From Phytophthora colocasiae (lineage: Eukaryota; Oomycota; Peronosporomycetes; Peronosporales; Peronosporaceae): DNA of 64,000 nt. Below are positions 1 to 11,633 of the stretch, piece by piece. Within the stretch, counting starts at the first letter, position 1; each line of letters opens with the position of its first letter. A program made the position numbers and the translations under genes. The notes beneath the pieces were generated by a model. The model was not told the DNA's origin and did no database searches. It was given only the letters and a program-made list of their open reading frames with translations. The stretch lies in assembly GCA_018806915.1 (NCBI GenBank), contig JAGKQI010000078.1, forward strand, positions 744,001-808,000. Reading direction: 5' to 3'.

Positions 1-345
1 TGGCTCTCAGTCCTTCAGCACTGATCTCATGCGACAGATAAGGAATCGTCAGCTTCCCGAACTCGCTCTTGGGCAAGCTCACAGAAATGTTCCAGTATCT
101 GAGTCTGAAAAGCAAGGCATTCAGGTCTTCACAAAGTTGATCCCAGGTGGGCGCCCCATGAGCAATGTCGTCAATGTAGGAACTTCGACCGAGTACCGGT
201 CCCATGAAGGACGGGACTGGGATGTTCCTCTGAAAGACAGTCATTTGGTCGGTGAGCACCGGAACCTCTGGCATGTGTTCATCAGAGTTCTGAAGTTGTT
301 CACCAGACATCAGACCATGTACGTCAGAGTTCTGGGGTTCTAACT
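1..345 (-). pseudogene. Element A reverse transcriptase, continuation past a frameshift
   Basis: On the minus strand this stretch continues the polymerase that ends at 346, but in another frame. It encodes the RT catalytic site (SSYIDDI) followed by HGAPTWDQLCEDL, matching element B near 34,080-34,145 except that B has a stop in place of the Q. The break is consistent with loss of one G in the GAGGAGG-like tract near 380-390. The element runs off the left edge of the window, so RNase H, integrase and the 3' LTR are not visible. Confidence 0.75.
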
Positions 346-2691
346 TCAGGAATTCCAGCACATCGGAGTCAACCTCAGCTCCTCTTCAGGTGACAATCGC
401 ACGAACCCCCACAGGCAGTTATCCAGCATAGCCTGGTACACCAGGGGGGCGTTCTTCAGACCGAAGGGCATTCTTACCCACTGGAAATGTCCAAATGGGC
501 AGATGAACGCTGAGATCAGCCTTGCACGCTCCGTCATTCGAATAGCCCAAAAACCACTCGCCATATCCAGACTCATAAACCACAGTGCTGCCTCAAAACC
601 AATCAACAGATCGTCTATCAGGGGCAACGGATAACGCGACAACTGGATAAAACCATTCACCACTCGATAATCAATGCACATGCGTATATCCACACCATTC
701 TTCTTGAGGACAATCACTATTGGTGATGCCCAAGGCGAAGTCGAGTACTCAATGAGTCCGGTCTCCAGGAGCTTCTTCAGCAGTTCGTACACTTTGATCA
801 TCAGGTGAGGGGCGACGGACCTCGGACGTTGGGCAACAGGTTTAGCGTCTCCCACGTCCAAGTCACAGACCACGCCCCTTGCCGGGGCAGGTGCGGCATT
901 GCCGTCTCCCAGAAAGATTTTCCGATGATACTTCAGGATGTCCCTGAGTTTCTGCTCCATCTCCGGCGTCGTTTTTCCGGGTACTCCGACGTCAGCCTTA
1001 TCGATGTCGCATTCGGGAGTCAGATCTTCCAATTCAGGTAGCATAACCAGTTGGTCACGTAATTGAGAGAGTAGCTCCGTTCCTTCCCGTATGTAGACAC
1101 CGGGTTCCAGATCCAATTCCTCATTCGTGACTCGCATGCACCGCTCGTACTCGGCTCGGAGCTTTTCCACAGGGGTGCCTGGCATACACTGGATTGGGAT
1201 GTCCCATGAACAGTCTGTCGGATCCTCATCTCCCGTGAACAGTTCACCAGAAACACTCAGGGTGACTTCATCCTCGACCATGTTACTCGGAATTCCAGAC
1301 GTGTTTCCGGAGTCTTTCGGAGTCGTTTGCTCTGATGACAATCCCAGATCTCTGGTGTTCACAGCGGTATCTCGGGTCTCCTCTCCTCCGGCATCCACCC
1401 AGTCATCTGTCTGCGTAGCCGCATCCAAAGCGAAACGAACTCGTTTTGTTCGTGGGACCGAAGTAGGCCTCACAAACTGTACTCGAGCATTGTCCAGCCT
1501 TGGGCGCTGTAAGATCTTAGTGGGCCACGGGTATACCGGATGATCCACACACGGAGGTTGAGGCATCAGATCCTCCAAGTCAGCTTCGGCCTTCAGGCGT
1601 CTCTTCGTCTCTGGTGACGGAGTGTTCTCCAGAATCAAAACTTCCCAGTCGCGGTAGGCTGCAGAGCCTGGCCGTACAAAGCGACCATGTCGTGGGAAAA
1701 ATCCATACTCCACAATCCTTGCAACGTCAGAAAATTCATTCACCCAAGTATTCTTGTCAGAAATGTTCACCACGCGCACCGCCACAGGCCATGACCGGGC
1801 TGCATAAATCAGCTGAGTCACCCAACGGTCTCCACGTCCCGCCCACACGACTTCTCGTTGCGGGTTCGTCGGACCATAAACAATGCGAACAACAAATTCT
1901 TCACCAGGTCTCAGAAGTACAGCTTCACTTGGTCTGATGGACCTGTTCCTGCCGATATGATCACTGGGCTCCCAGCTGCACATCATCACCACGACTTCAT
2001 CTGGCATAGATACCAGTCCCTCACGAACGCTGATCCTCAGACCAGCGGCGAACATGAATCCCATTCCCAATAGCACGTTTATACCTTCGCCGATATTCGC
2101 AACCCAGACATCAACAATGTAAACCACTCTCGGTCCGAGAGTCAGTTTGATCTCAGCACTGGCACCAATGTACGTCGGGACACCTCCCATCCCAGACACC
2201 CTTGTTTGTTTGTGTGACTTAAGCCTGAGTCCGAGCTTACGCGCAAAGTCGTAACTCAGGATGTTGATAGTCGCACCGGTGTCCAGGAGAATCTTGGTCC
2301 GATGATCATTGACAGCGCCATGCACCATGACCACATCACGCTTTGCAGGATCAGGGTAGTGATCCTCCCACCAGCCATAACATTCCCCGTCTTTCAGACG
2401 AAACTGGATTGTGTCGTCCGGAGGCGGTTCATTGTCTCTCGGAAAGTCCGGTGAACAGTCTCTCGGAAAGTCCGATGAACTGTCTCTCAGACGCGGAATT
2501 TCTGAAGGCACGGCTGATTCTTGAGCTAAAGCGGTCATGCAATGTTGATTTTTAGGTTGGGTTGTTTTCAGCTCCGGTCCTACGTACACTAGAACACATA
2601 ACTCTGGGGGTGTGCCTTGCCCGGCGCGTTTCGGATCCCCATCCGACGGGCTTGCTAGTTTTTTACTGTTTCCCAGAGTCAGCCTCGTCAC
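346..2691 (-). pseudogene. Element A pol: aspartic protease plus N-terminal reverse transcriptase
   Basis: A 781-residue ORF of a Ty3/gypsy-like element. The retropepsin active site is seen as LLDTGATINILS (about residue 135), followed by the conserved LLGMGF segment. RT follows from about residue 590: ETGLIEYSTSPWASPIVIV, CIDYRVVNGF, the first catalytic Asp in FMSLDMASGFW, and MPFGLKNAP. The ORF stops at 346 by a 1-nt frameshift before the YIDD motif. Its 5' end overlaps the end of gag (stop at 2663) in a different frame, so native expression probably needed frameshifting. Element B (31,633-34,150) is the paralogue in the same order. The frameshift makes this copy inactive. Confidence 0.88.
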
Positions 2692-4531
2692 CCAGGAGTC
2701 TCTCCAGTAGGTGATCCGGCAGGTCCTTCAGTGTACCTTGACGGGCTAGTTTCTTGAGGGATTCCAGAGTCTTGATGTCTTCGCATGGTCTCCCAGAGTG
2801 CACCTTTCCGCAGACCTCACACGGCGGTACTCGGCACATCCTGCTCGGGTGACCTTTCTCCTGACATCTGTCGCAGACAATGTCTCTCCAACAGTTCTCT
2901 TCAGAGTGACCCGATCGGCGGCACTTTTTGCAGAACTTGTTCCAGTAGTCAGGGTTATCGCGCCGTGTCTGCTGGAAGTCTTGACCTGACGATCCTCGGG
3001 GAGACTGGGGCGGCGGTCGCCATCCCATGTTGTCCATGACCCGATAAACTTCGTTTGTCAGAGCCTGAGTCCAATCAGCACCGCCAGGCGCCTGAGAGGC
3101 AGATTGTACACCAGACGAAGATTGTACGCCAGACATCTCGCGATCGTGCTCTGACGACGAAGCTCTGGCATCCTTCTCTTGAGTTCTGGTATCCACATCG
3201 ACATCGTCAGAGGCATTCGGGTCTGCTTCTCGGGCGACGTAAGTCTTCCCCATACGCTTCGGCTTAAACTGTCCGCGTGGGAGATTGTCCGCTCGGAAAT
3301 CCCGATGTCTGGTGGTCGTAGTGTCTTGATCAGCAGTTCGCCAGACATCTTCGTCCTGTTGCAGAGCATATTCCAAGTCCGAGATACTCCTGAACTTCCG
3401 GCCTTGTAACGCGATCTTCAGACGCTCGTCCTTCAGCTTGGTGATGTACCTCAGGACATGTTTCTCCAGGCGTCTGGAGGATTTTCTGAAGTCCACCTCA
3501 GCTTTTCCGGCGGCCGAGTTCAGGCGATAGAAGAAGTCCAACGGAGTCTCGGAACCCTTCATTTCCATCGTGAAATATCTCTCGGAGTATGATGACCGGG
3601 CCTTGCAATAGCGCCTGCGAAACTCCGACGATAATTCCTTCCAGTCACGGGAAACGCTCTTCGGAAGCTGGTTGAACCAATCTCTGGCAGACACTGGGAG
3701 CTTCAGCTTGAGTTCCTGTATGCGGGTCTTGTTCGTCCACGCTCCCTGAGATGCCATGTTCACGAAGCGCTCCCACCAGTGAACACGCTCCCGTAATGTC
3801 GCCCGGGGATCAAATTCTCCGATGATACTTGAGTTTATGAAGGGCCTCATAGTCAGCAGAGTCGCTCCAGCTTGTCCATGGGACGCAGAAGTCAGGTTGA
3901 CCACCTCCGGAGGATCCAAGTCATCAGAAGACGAATCACTTGAGTCCGAGCTTGAATCGCTGGAGCTTCCGCCCGGATCGGGATCATTCCTGCGTCTTCC
4001 AGGCTTTCGCGGAGCGTCCCGACCATCTTCGGAGCGTCTTTCACTCGGTTTCCGGTGTCCATCGCGCCTGGGAGTCGCTGGGCGCCTTCCTTCGGTCTTG
4101 ACCTCGGTCAGGGGAGCCGCTTGAGCCGTCTGGGTCGTCGTAGCGGCCGCGGTGGCCGCGCCATGCCTTCCAGCCTTCGCGCGCTTGGTTTCGGTCGATC
4201 TCCGTAGGGGAAGAGGCGCATGGAAGGCCTCCGTCGTTTTAATGGGTGTAACCCTACCCCTACTGGCGACTCCTTCTGATCCCCTAACCCCAGGTGTGCA
4301 ATCTCCCGTATCCCGACTGTTCACCAGAAGTCCGGTTGCCGGTTTAGGGTCATGTTCACCGGAGATCCGACTTGAAGTTGCTACTTCAGGGTGGGCGACC
4401 CCTTGAACTTGGGACAATGTTGCACGAAGGTTCCTCAATTCTGCGGCCTGGAAACGCTGCATGTTCTGGGAACTTTCTCGCCACGTCGTGCACCCGCTGT
4501 CGTAAGGTCTCCATTTGCGAAATCCAGTCAC
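2663..4531 (-). pseudogene. Element A gag, C-terminal part with tandem CCHC zinc knuckles
   Basis: 622 residues. The first ~200 are Ser/Arg/Asp-rich linker. A capsid-like domain follows (MRPFINSSIIGEFDPRA, WWERFVNMAS, KLPVSARDWF, FRRRYCKAR). Near the C-terminus are closely spaced Cys/His knuckles (CKKCRRSGHSEENC, CDRCQEKGHPSRMC, CEVCGKVH), which bind nucleic acid in retroelement gag proteins. The same sequence order occurs in element B (30,415-31,632). In this copy it lies in a different frame from the upstream gag ORF (4386-5825), so gag is broken. It ends ADSGKQ-stop, overlapping pol by 29 nt. Confidence 0.85.
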
Positions 4532-5825
4532 GTTTCAGCTCGTCTGCCCAACGCGCACGTTCGGCTTCGGCCTCGGCTTCCCGTTGTTTCCAGCGATCTG
4601 CAAACTCGGTCTCCAGACGCTGTACGTCGGAAAACTGTTCACCAGAAACTTGTTCGTCGGACACCTGTCTCTCAGACGATTTCGAATGGTACTTGAGCTT
4701 GGACTCTGACGCTTGACTCCGACGTTCTTCCAAGTCATCCGCGCGTCTCTGGGCTTCCAGTCTGGCGCTCTCAGACTCAAGTAGTCGGTCGGTAAGTGTC
4801 TGGATCTGCTGGCGCGTATCAAGTTCCCGTTGTTCACGTCGACGTTCACGCTCCATGGATTCCAGACGTTCTCTGGCCAGAAACTCCTTCTGCTCCTGTT
4901 CCATTCGACGCTGCCATTCCTGTTGCTGCCGCATAGCGTTCAATTCGATCTGCGCTGGGCCTGATCTCTGGGAACTTCGTGTGTGGCTTGACGCAACGGA
5001 ACTCAGGCGTCTGGAAGACACTTTCTGGCGATCCTCGCTCTTCAGACTCTGATGCCTGCTCTGGTGGCTCCTCCCACGACTCGAGACGGACGATGATGGA
5101 GCTTCCGGCGTCCGGTGAACAGAATCTCTGGTAGACAACTGTCTCTCGGACTTCACTTCTGGAAACTCCGGCTTCTCTTCCAACATCTCGAAGTCATCGG
5201 GCTCCGACTTCACCGGCATCAGTGTTCGTGTCACGTGGATTCCCATAGACTCTCCGGCGAGCATCCCTCCGGCTTCAGCACCTTGGGCGATCATCGCCAG
5301 ACCTCCGACAGACAACGGCATATGTGCAGACGCCCCTCGACTCATGGACATCAGCGACGAGTCTGTGGAACTTCCACGAGAGGTCTGGAGTCCCGACGAG
5401 TGGTCATCAGACGTACGCGAGGTCCCAATGACACTTGGCACAGGCGCATCAGTCGTCAGAGAGCTATCTCGATCTTCAGACATTGGTACACCAGACTCCA
5501 AACGAGTGCTATCAGAGTGTGTCTCGTATACTGGCAGCGAACTCAGCGACGGCGTCGACAGTGCAGATGGTGTCGACGAGACTTGCGGGCGCGGCGGACC
5601 ATGCTGCAGGCGCTTGGACTGCGGCGGTTCTCCACTGCTGGACCCGTCAGAACTATGTGTGACTCTGAGTCCGGTCACCCGGAGTCTCATGATCAGCTGT
5701 CGTCCTTGTAGGTCAGCCTCCTCATCGCGTAATATACCATCAGCTTCGCCTTGACGTGCTTCGTTGCCTGCTTTTGTGTCTTCTGGGAGTCGATTAACGC
5801 TGACCTGGCGGTCACAGTGGCCCAC
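4386..5825 (-). pseudogene. Element A gag, central coiled-coil and linker part
   Basis: 479 residues, Ser/Asp/Glu-rich in the first half (many SSG, SED and TSR blocks). A long Gln/Glu/Arg-rich helix spans about residues 290-400 (MEQEQKEFLARERLESMERE), very likely a coiled coil. It corresponds in position to residues ~500-900 of the uninterrupted gag frame in element B. It is frame-shifted with respect to both flanking gag ORFs (5693-6961 and 2663-4531), so two indels separate the three pieces. The helix may mediate gag multimerisation; that is inference. Confidence 0.72.
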
Positions 5826-6961
5826 TCAACCAGTTCTTCAGCAAGTCGGCTCTGAAGCTCCGTCGCCACACTGCGCACTTGAGGTTCGAAGATAGCAGAC
5901 GCTTGGGTCTGAGACCACCTCGGTAGCAGGTTCTGGAACTCAAATCCTGCTTCGTACAGCATCGTCTGAAGGACAGCGACGCATTCAGGTGCCGTCAGAG
6001 TATTCATCGAGATCTCGACGTATGACAAGTCTTGGATTCGGCCAAAGCTATGGCGCCTCAAGCAGAACTCCGATATCCAGATGTCTTCTGGAAATACTGA
6101 AGAACACCGCCACTTGATGTAGTCGCCCGTCGCTGCCGCAGCCTTCTGAAAGACATTTGCGTCAGGCTTCGCTGTTCGCCAGGCGTATTCGACGTTCGGC
6201 GGAACAATTTTTCCAGCGTCCATGTCTCTCCAGCGGCGGAACTCACGGCGTACGTACTTCAGGGCACGTTCTCCATCCAGCGAATCAGCCCTCCCAGACT
6301 CATCAGACGGTGTCTTCAGAGAATCTTCGGACTTCATCGGCATGTCATCAGACATCGGAGTGTCTTCGGACTTTGGAGTCTTCGAGACACGTTCATCAAC
6401 CAGTCCGGGTTCTGTCTTCACTTCCCCCACGGACTTCCCAGAAGCCGTCGACTCAGAACACAAGTCAATGACCTCCGAGAACTCAACCACGTCGGCGCCT
6501 CCCTCAGACGCCTCATCACCACCCTCACGGGCAGTGGCCACCTCGTCACCAGAAGCTTCAGCTTCGGACGGACCTTCCTCAGAACCTTGTTCGCCAGACA
6601 CATCGGGTGTCTCTTGGGCTTCAGGCTCCGCAGCAGGCTGGTCTTCGACCGCCGGTTCCGTGACGTTCACCTCCTCGACTGCTTCCTTTTCACGTGCAGC
6701 CTTCCTCTTCTCGCGTGACGCCTTCTGAACAGCATCCAAGTCGGGTTGTTCGTCAGGCGGAAGACCTTGAAGACGCTTCGACTGACGTGTCGCCACACTG
6801 CGACCACCGCGTCCCCGACGTCCTCCTCTTGTAGTTCCATGTGAAGCCATCTTGAATATAGACGCTTGACAGGAAACCCTCTCCTCAAACTCTCTTAGAT
6901 CCGGTGATATCACGATACCAAGATCCGGGCACGCGCACCAGTTGTCGCGAAGTCGGTGCAA
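5693..6961 (-). pseudogene. Element A gag, N-terminal part
   Basis: 422 residues as opened, but the likely start is the Met at 6850 (MASHGTTRGGRRGRG), because the region upstream contains the primer-binding site at 6923-6940. The N-terminus (basic GRRGRGGR, then SKRLQGLPPDEQPDLD and EKRKAAREKEA) matches element B (SRRLKGQQPEEHEDLD, AKRKAAQEAKE). A long acidic stretch follows, then a folded-looking region (ECVAVLQTMLYEAGFEFQNL) also present in B (ECIAVLQTMLFEAGFGFVNL). The gag of this family is therefore well over 1,000 residues, much larger than typical gypsy gag. Confidence 0.75.
6923..6940 (-). other. Primer-binding site of element A
   Basis: On the minus strand the 18-mer TGGTGCGCGTGCCCGGAT lies 2 nt inside the presumed LTR end. 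It complements a tRNA 3' end finishing in CCA (ATCCGGGCACGCGCACCA). Element B has the identical 18 nt at 27,218-27,235. The cognate tRNA cannot be named from the window. Confidence 0.8.
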
Positions 6962-8020
6962 CTTTTACCGCGGTGCAGGGGCGTACAGTGAACCTGGAAG
7001 TGTGACTACCGGTAGTGATACCAGAGTCGCACAGCAAGGTGGGCGTGTGTTACCTTGTACTGTCCTCGTAGGTTCGTTGTCTTGGTAATGAGACCCTCGC
7101 CGGGGTCGTGAGAGTGTTGGTGAGAGTGAGGGTTCCTTGCGTGGGCCGTCGGATGTCCTTCTGGTCCTCACAGGAGCGCTTGAGAGTCGAACGTTTTCCG
7201 GTGAACACTTGTGTACACCAGAGATTTCTGAAGTCAGAAGAGAGATTAATACAAAGGGAAGTCCAGTAATTAGACTTCCGAGATAACCGCAATATAGAGT
7301 TCCGATATACAAATATGTAGCTGCTCTTATTCTTTCCTGGCCCTTGAGCAGTGGGCTAGTTCTCCAGGTCAACTAGGGAAATGTTCACCAGACACCTGGT
7401 CTGTCTGGTATTCCCGTAACTTTCATGCACCACCCTCTAATATATAGAGGAAAATAAACCAATACACTATCAGTTATATAACAGTCTACCGAGCGTCTTG
7501 AGAGCGACTGTCTAGCTCCCAAAACCTGTCCAAACGTACAATATGAAATGGGCTACCGTTAGAGACAAGACAAACGACCCAACTAGTAAATGGAATAGGT
7601 GGGTCCTCTCAGGTCTCTACGTTACGCTGATCTCCACCTAAAGGGGCTTGATAAGTGAGAGATCACACGACTCAAAGCTTTGTCGTGGCCTTACACTTCC
7701 GAAGAACCGACGAATCGACCTTGGGGTTGTAACGCAAATTTAACTCGGGGGTACCGATCAAATTGAACTCTGGTTATCTATCTCGTATCTCTCTGTCTTC
7801 TGTCTTCCATATTCTCATATACACTTAGTCTCAGTATAACTCAGGAACTTTCACTTGGGCTCACTATGGTAGTCGATGCTGCAGATCTTGTCGAGTCGAC
7901 ACTTAATGATGTCATTACAGGGATGAGCAGGTTGCGTTTCACTTGATTGCGTGAGGTCGTGTTGGGTACACTTGGTTTCAGTATGGGGGTGGACTTCAGA
8001 GTGTCAGAGTCTGGTATCCT

Positions 8021-8296
8021 GTTCATCAGGGTCTGGAATCATGTGCGTCGGAGACATGTTCATCGGAACCATGTACTCCGGAATCATGTACATCAGAGTA
8101 GTAAATACCAGAGTCGTGACACTTGGGTCTGTTCATCGGAGTCTTGTACGTCAGAGTCTGTTCATCGGAAACTGGTAAATGTCTGGAATATTGCTTGTAT
8201 AAGCCGGACACATCAGACTTGTTTACCAGAATCATGTTCGTCAGACTCATGTACGTCGGACTTCATGTACGTCGGACTTCATGTACGTCGGACTTC
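8021..8296 (+). repeat. Degenerate 15-16 bp minisatellite inside LTR A
   Basis: About twelve copies of a unit resembling CATGTWCRTCRGAGT. Starts seen near 8022, 8042, 8057, 8072, 8087, 8130, 8145, 8159, 8235, 8250, 8266 and 8282. Spacing within each of three clusters is 14-16 bp, and the last three copies are nearly identical. The same word occurs in this element's coding DNA. Confidence 0.8.
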
Positions 8297-8664
8297 ATGG
8301 TGTGGTATCAGAGTTTCCATGCGTGATACCAGAAATCCATGAGTGTTTTTAGGGTGCGGAGCACGTATGCTACAACGCACGAAGTCCAATCGGGATATGC
8401 GCGGGGTGCGCTACGTCCGGTGCGCGATACTTGGTATCTTGTGGGTATAACTGTATTCCTTGAACCATCATCGTCACACAGGACGGCAACGGGATGAGGT
8501 CTCTCAGAGATACATTCTTCTGAGAGACTTTCTGCCAACCTTTAGGCACTCATCGTCGGGGAAAGTCCGGTGATCAGACTGAGTGTTATTGTCTCTCGGA
8601 GTTTGTGCACTTTTCCGAGGAACACTTCTGATCTCTTGGGCCCCTTTGCAGTACAGGTGAAGGT

Positions 8665-8676
8665 TAATATATAAAG
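8665..8676 (-). promoter_or_regulatory. Candidate TATA box in LTR A
   Basis: The minus strand reads TTTATATATTAA about 100 bp inside the candidate LTR start. Element B has TATATAAAT at 26,242 in its own LTR. The position fits an LTR U3 promoter; activity is not shown. Confidence 0.4.
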
Positions 8677-8987
8677 CAGTTTTCTTCCACAGACCCATCA
8701 TATTGTCACACGGGACATAACCTCGTCCCACATCTCCCTTTCTCCCACAATCCAGTATGTGTCCAATCACATCACAGCGTAACGTCCATATCCACTCAAA
8801 AAATCGTAATTAGCAACGTGTCACTCGATTATCTGCTCAGGAGAGGGCCGGGGCCTCGGCAGGAGGGGATCGTGCGGCGAGTCGTCAATGATGGGGGCAG
8901 GAGGAGGGGGAAGGGAGTGTCGACCCTTCCTCTTGTCTAAGGAACGACACCACTGGGAACGCTTTCACTCAGGGACGTGAAGGGATC

Positions 8988-9311
8988 GAAGCGTACCAGG
9001 ACGTAAAGTGAACGGTTAACGCTGTGGAAAGCGTAGGTGAAAGGATTGAAATAGCTGTGAATGAGACGGATATCGAAGGAGAGAAGTGCGGAACGGAGTG
9101 TTCCATGGAAAATGGCGAGCGTGAGGACTCGCGTAACTTTGGAGGGATTGAAGCGTACCAGGACGAGAAGAGAACGGCTAACGCTTTGAGTGGCATGAGT
9201 GAACGGATTACATTGGAAGTGAAAGAGAAGGATACCGCAGACGAGGAGAACGGAACGGAGTGTTCCGCCGGGAATGACGCACGCGAGGACCAGCGTGACT
9301 TTGAAGAGACA
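8988..9311 (+). repeat. 162-bp direct repeat, two copies
   Basis: GAAGCGTACCAGG at 8988 recurs at 9150, and GGAACGGAGTGTTCC at 9090 recurs at 9252, both exactly 162 bp (54 codons) apart. The repeat keeps the reading frame of the Glu-rich ORF starting at 9024. Confidence 0.75.
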
Positions 9312-10313
9312 AGTGTTACTACGAGGGAATTTATCTACAATGACCGCACGGAGAATACGCGGGAGGAGGAAGAGATGATGACAGAAGCTTTATTACCATT
9401 GGAAAGTCGAGTAGCAGAGGCTACCGCTGAGGAAGAGGATTATTTCTGTGATTACTATGCTGACTACAAGGAGATGGCCAGCTTAGAGGAGGGACAGCCT
9501 GTCGAGGTGACGGCGTCCGAAAGAGTGACAAGCAACATTCGTATGGAAAGTAGAGAACTACCTGAAGAGGAAACACTGCTCGACGAGGATCAAGAGACCG
9601 AGCGTGAAGAAGGATCGGAGAACGGAAAAGAAGATGGAGGGAACGGTGGAACGGTGGAACTGTGCCCCTCTGTGGCCGAACGGGGGTCCCTGAAGCCAGA
9701 GGTTATTAGAGCTTCGGAGGAACGGTTCGAGAGCGATGTGAGTGCGGTGAGGGTGTTATTCCAATGGCCACCCTACAAACCTACGGGGAAGCGCGAAGTT
9801 GTGCACGTGCAGTTCATGGATTCGGTTGGAAAGGGAACGGAGAACGCTTCCAAGGATGAGGACTCCCGAAGAGAAGAAGCGACGGGAGAGCAAGAAAGGC
9901 CGCCTCCCGATCCTGGTGAAGGCGATAACGGGATAAGGATTAAGGAAGAAACTATCTCTTCAGAGGACGCTGGCAGGCTGGTTAAGGTGAGCCTGTTAAA
10001 AGAAGAGAACGCTGTTGGCGGAACGGTTGGAATCGTTTCCGAATCGGAGGACCCCTTTAATGGTCGCAGTGTAGCTCCCGCGGCCATCGAACCCGAACCT
10101 CCGCCCGAAGAAACACCTGCTGCGAAGGGGAGCCCCAGTGCTAGGCTCTTCACAACTGAAGAATTGGACGCCCTGGAAGATGGAACTGAATCGCCTATTG
10201 GCGAGGAGAAGGAAGGAGAAGGGGGTCACCCAGTATTTAGTGCTGCTGGACACCTACGGAGTCGCGTGGATACCTGCTGGAACGCTTCTCCCGAACTACG
10301 ACGTTCTGATTAA
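9024..10313 (+). pseudogene. Relic C: Glu-rich retroelement-like ORF
   Basis: 429 residues, strongly acidic (long Glu/Asp runs), without a recognised enzyme motif. A short hydrophobic block SAVRVLFQWPPYKPTGKRE (about residues 240-260) interrupts the acidic sequence. The last ~35 residues appear frame-shifted: in another frame from about 10,225 the DNA reads YLVLLDTYGVAWIPAGTLL, which continues into the chromo-like tail below. The surrounding DNA is mobile relics, so this is most likely a decayed retroelement ORF. It could instead be an unrelated low-complexity gene. GGAACG is strikingly repeated throughout. Confidence 0.45.
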
Positions 10314-10479
10314 AGCGTTCGAGAACGCTCGACGCAAGGAAAAGGGACTCTCCGAACTTCGTCGCAGTGCTCGATTAGCAGAGGCTATCGTCGCTGTTGA
10401 CGAAGACAGCATGCTCTTCTGGGAGAGCGTGGTGAGTCTTGCCCTGTGGAAAAGTGAAGTGTGTGGAGTCAAGACGTGA
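10225..10479 (+). pseudogene. Relic C: chromodomain-like retroelement tail
   Basis: The frame contains YLVLLDTYGVAWIPAGTLLP, then a basic helix (KAFENARRKEKGLSELRRSA) and VDEDSMLFWESV, ending at 10,479. The aromatic/Trp pattern recalls the compact chromo-type modules at the C-terminus of some gypsy pol proteins; that assignment is inference. It follows the Glu-rich ORF after a frameshift near 10,225. Confidence 0.4.
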
Positions 10480-10677
10480 GAGGGAGTGATGAAAGGAACG
10501 GTTGTTCTCGGTGGAGAACTTTGGATTTGATTTACATTTACTACGCGCACGGTTGGGGACCGTGCTTATATTTTTGGGAAATACGTGTTACGGAACGGTA
10601 TCGATGGAACGCTTAGTGGAAATGGAGATTACGGCTATTACGCTTAAAGTTGGGACGCTAAGCTACCGTTCCTGAAC

Positions 10678-11160
10678 ATGAAGAAAATGAAAGGATGGAG
10701 TGATAAAAGAGGGACCTTGGACAGCATGCAACGGAACGCTTCGGAACGCTACCAGGCAAAAGAAGACAGCCTATTGCGCTTGAAGAAACCAATTGTTCGT
10801 GGTCGAGTGAAGGTGCAAGCGAGAGAAGAAGTTGATGCTCCCTCCTCATCAGACGAGGAACCTGACGGAGACCCCTTGGACTCGAATCTTGGAATGGCGG
10901 AACGCTTAAGAGGGATGGCCGACGAGGTCCAACACGGCGTCCACCGAGGACGGTGGACTTCTAGTCGGGGGGAATGTCCCGTATCCGGGATTGAGAGGGT
11001 GATTCCAGCGTCGTTGGACCTCGGTCGTGTGTCGGAAGGACCCAAGCGGCCTCGGCGTCTGGGTGACTCCGTCCGGGTACCGTTCCAATGGTACACTACC
11101 TTTGGTGGGACGCCTTCCTGCGATGATGGCGCTAGGCGGCGACGTGGAGGTCCAAGGTGA
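10678..11160 (+). CDS. Hypothetical Arg-rich ORF in relic C
   Basis: 160 residues, basic, low hydrophobicity, with SSSDEEPDGDPLDSNLGMAE in the middle and a closing RRRRGGPR. The segment RVPFQWYTT resembles RVLFQWPP of the Glu-rich ORF at 9024-10313, suggesting both derive from the same element type. No known domain is recognised; it may be a decayed gag fragment. From 11,160 to 11,470 no gene is seen. Confidence 0.25.
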   Translation: MKKMKGWSDKRGTLDSMQRNASERYQAKEDSLLRLKKPIVRGRVKVQAREEVDAPSSSDEEPDGDPLDSNLGMAERLRGMADEVQHGVHRGRWTSSRGECPVSGIERVIPASLDLGRVSEGPKRPRRLGDSVRVPFQWYTTFGGTPSCDDGARRRRGGPR

Positions 11161-11475
11161 GAGGTAGCAGAAGATGGATGAGGCTTAGTCCCTGGTGGAC
11201 TGCAAGGACGGATGGCATGCCGCGGAGGCTCGGTGAGTGAGAGAGGCGGGGTGTCGTCTCTAGGAGCGTGGTACTATGCTGCGCATTTCATTCTTTAGTT
11301 TTTAGTTACGAATTTCCCTAGTCAAGTGAACAAGATCAAGAATCGACGTATATTGCATTTACTCAAGGACTTACTCTTCTCTTCTTTACTCTACTTCTAG
11401 ACCCCACTCAGGACCGTACTCATTTAACAGCCACAGGTACCGACCCCGACAAGGGAGGTGCGTGACACGTAGCGT

Positions 11476-11629
11476 TCATGGTATAAATTGCTCGAGCACT
11501 GGATAAAGCTCAAGCGCTTTGCTTTCTACTCCTTCTCTACTCCTTCCACGACCAAGTTGACCTCGAGGCTCTACACTTCTCCCAATAAGTGGATTCACAT
11601 ACTGTTCCTGGTTTCCTTCTCGTTTAACA
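11476..11629 (-). pseudogene. 3' part of an ORF split by element D
   Basis: On the minus strand, immediately outside the 3' LTR of element D, the reading frame runs from AVKREGNQEQYVNPLIGR to a stop at 11,476. Removing D plus one copy of the 4-bp target duplication joins this in frame to the ORF at 21,412-21,757 (ending ...VVAIQEA). The function of the joined ORF is not recognised. Confidence 0.6.
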
Positions 11630-11633
11630 GCTT

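Larger units (their letters stand above)
6943..8776 (-). repeat. 5' LTR of element A (outer boundary approximate)
   Basis: Non-coding DNA upstream of the primer-binding site. The inner edge is placed at 6943, giving an LTR end ...ACA two bases from the PBS, as in element B. The outer edge is uncertain; a TGTGATG start at 8776 is one candidate, and the second LTR lies outside the window. The segment has a TATA box (8665-8676, minus), a degenerate 15-16 bp minisatellite (8021-8296) and only short ORFs that look spurious. Confidence 0.55.

Noticed and set aside
4152..5711. Long plus-strand ORFs over element A gag
   Set aside because: Arg/Ser/His-rich shadows of the minus-strand gag frame.
8021..8296. 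CRISPR-like array
   Set aside because: Units are 15-16 bp with no unique spacers, in a eukaryotic LTR.
7841..8770. Several short ORFs on both strands of LTR A
   Set aside because: They follow the minisatellite word, with no domain and no consistent frame.
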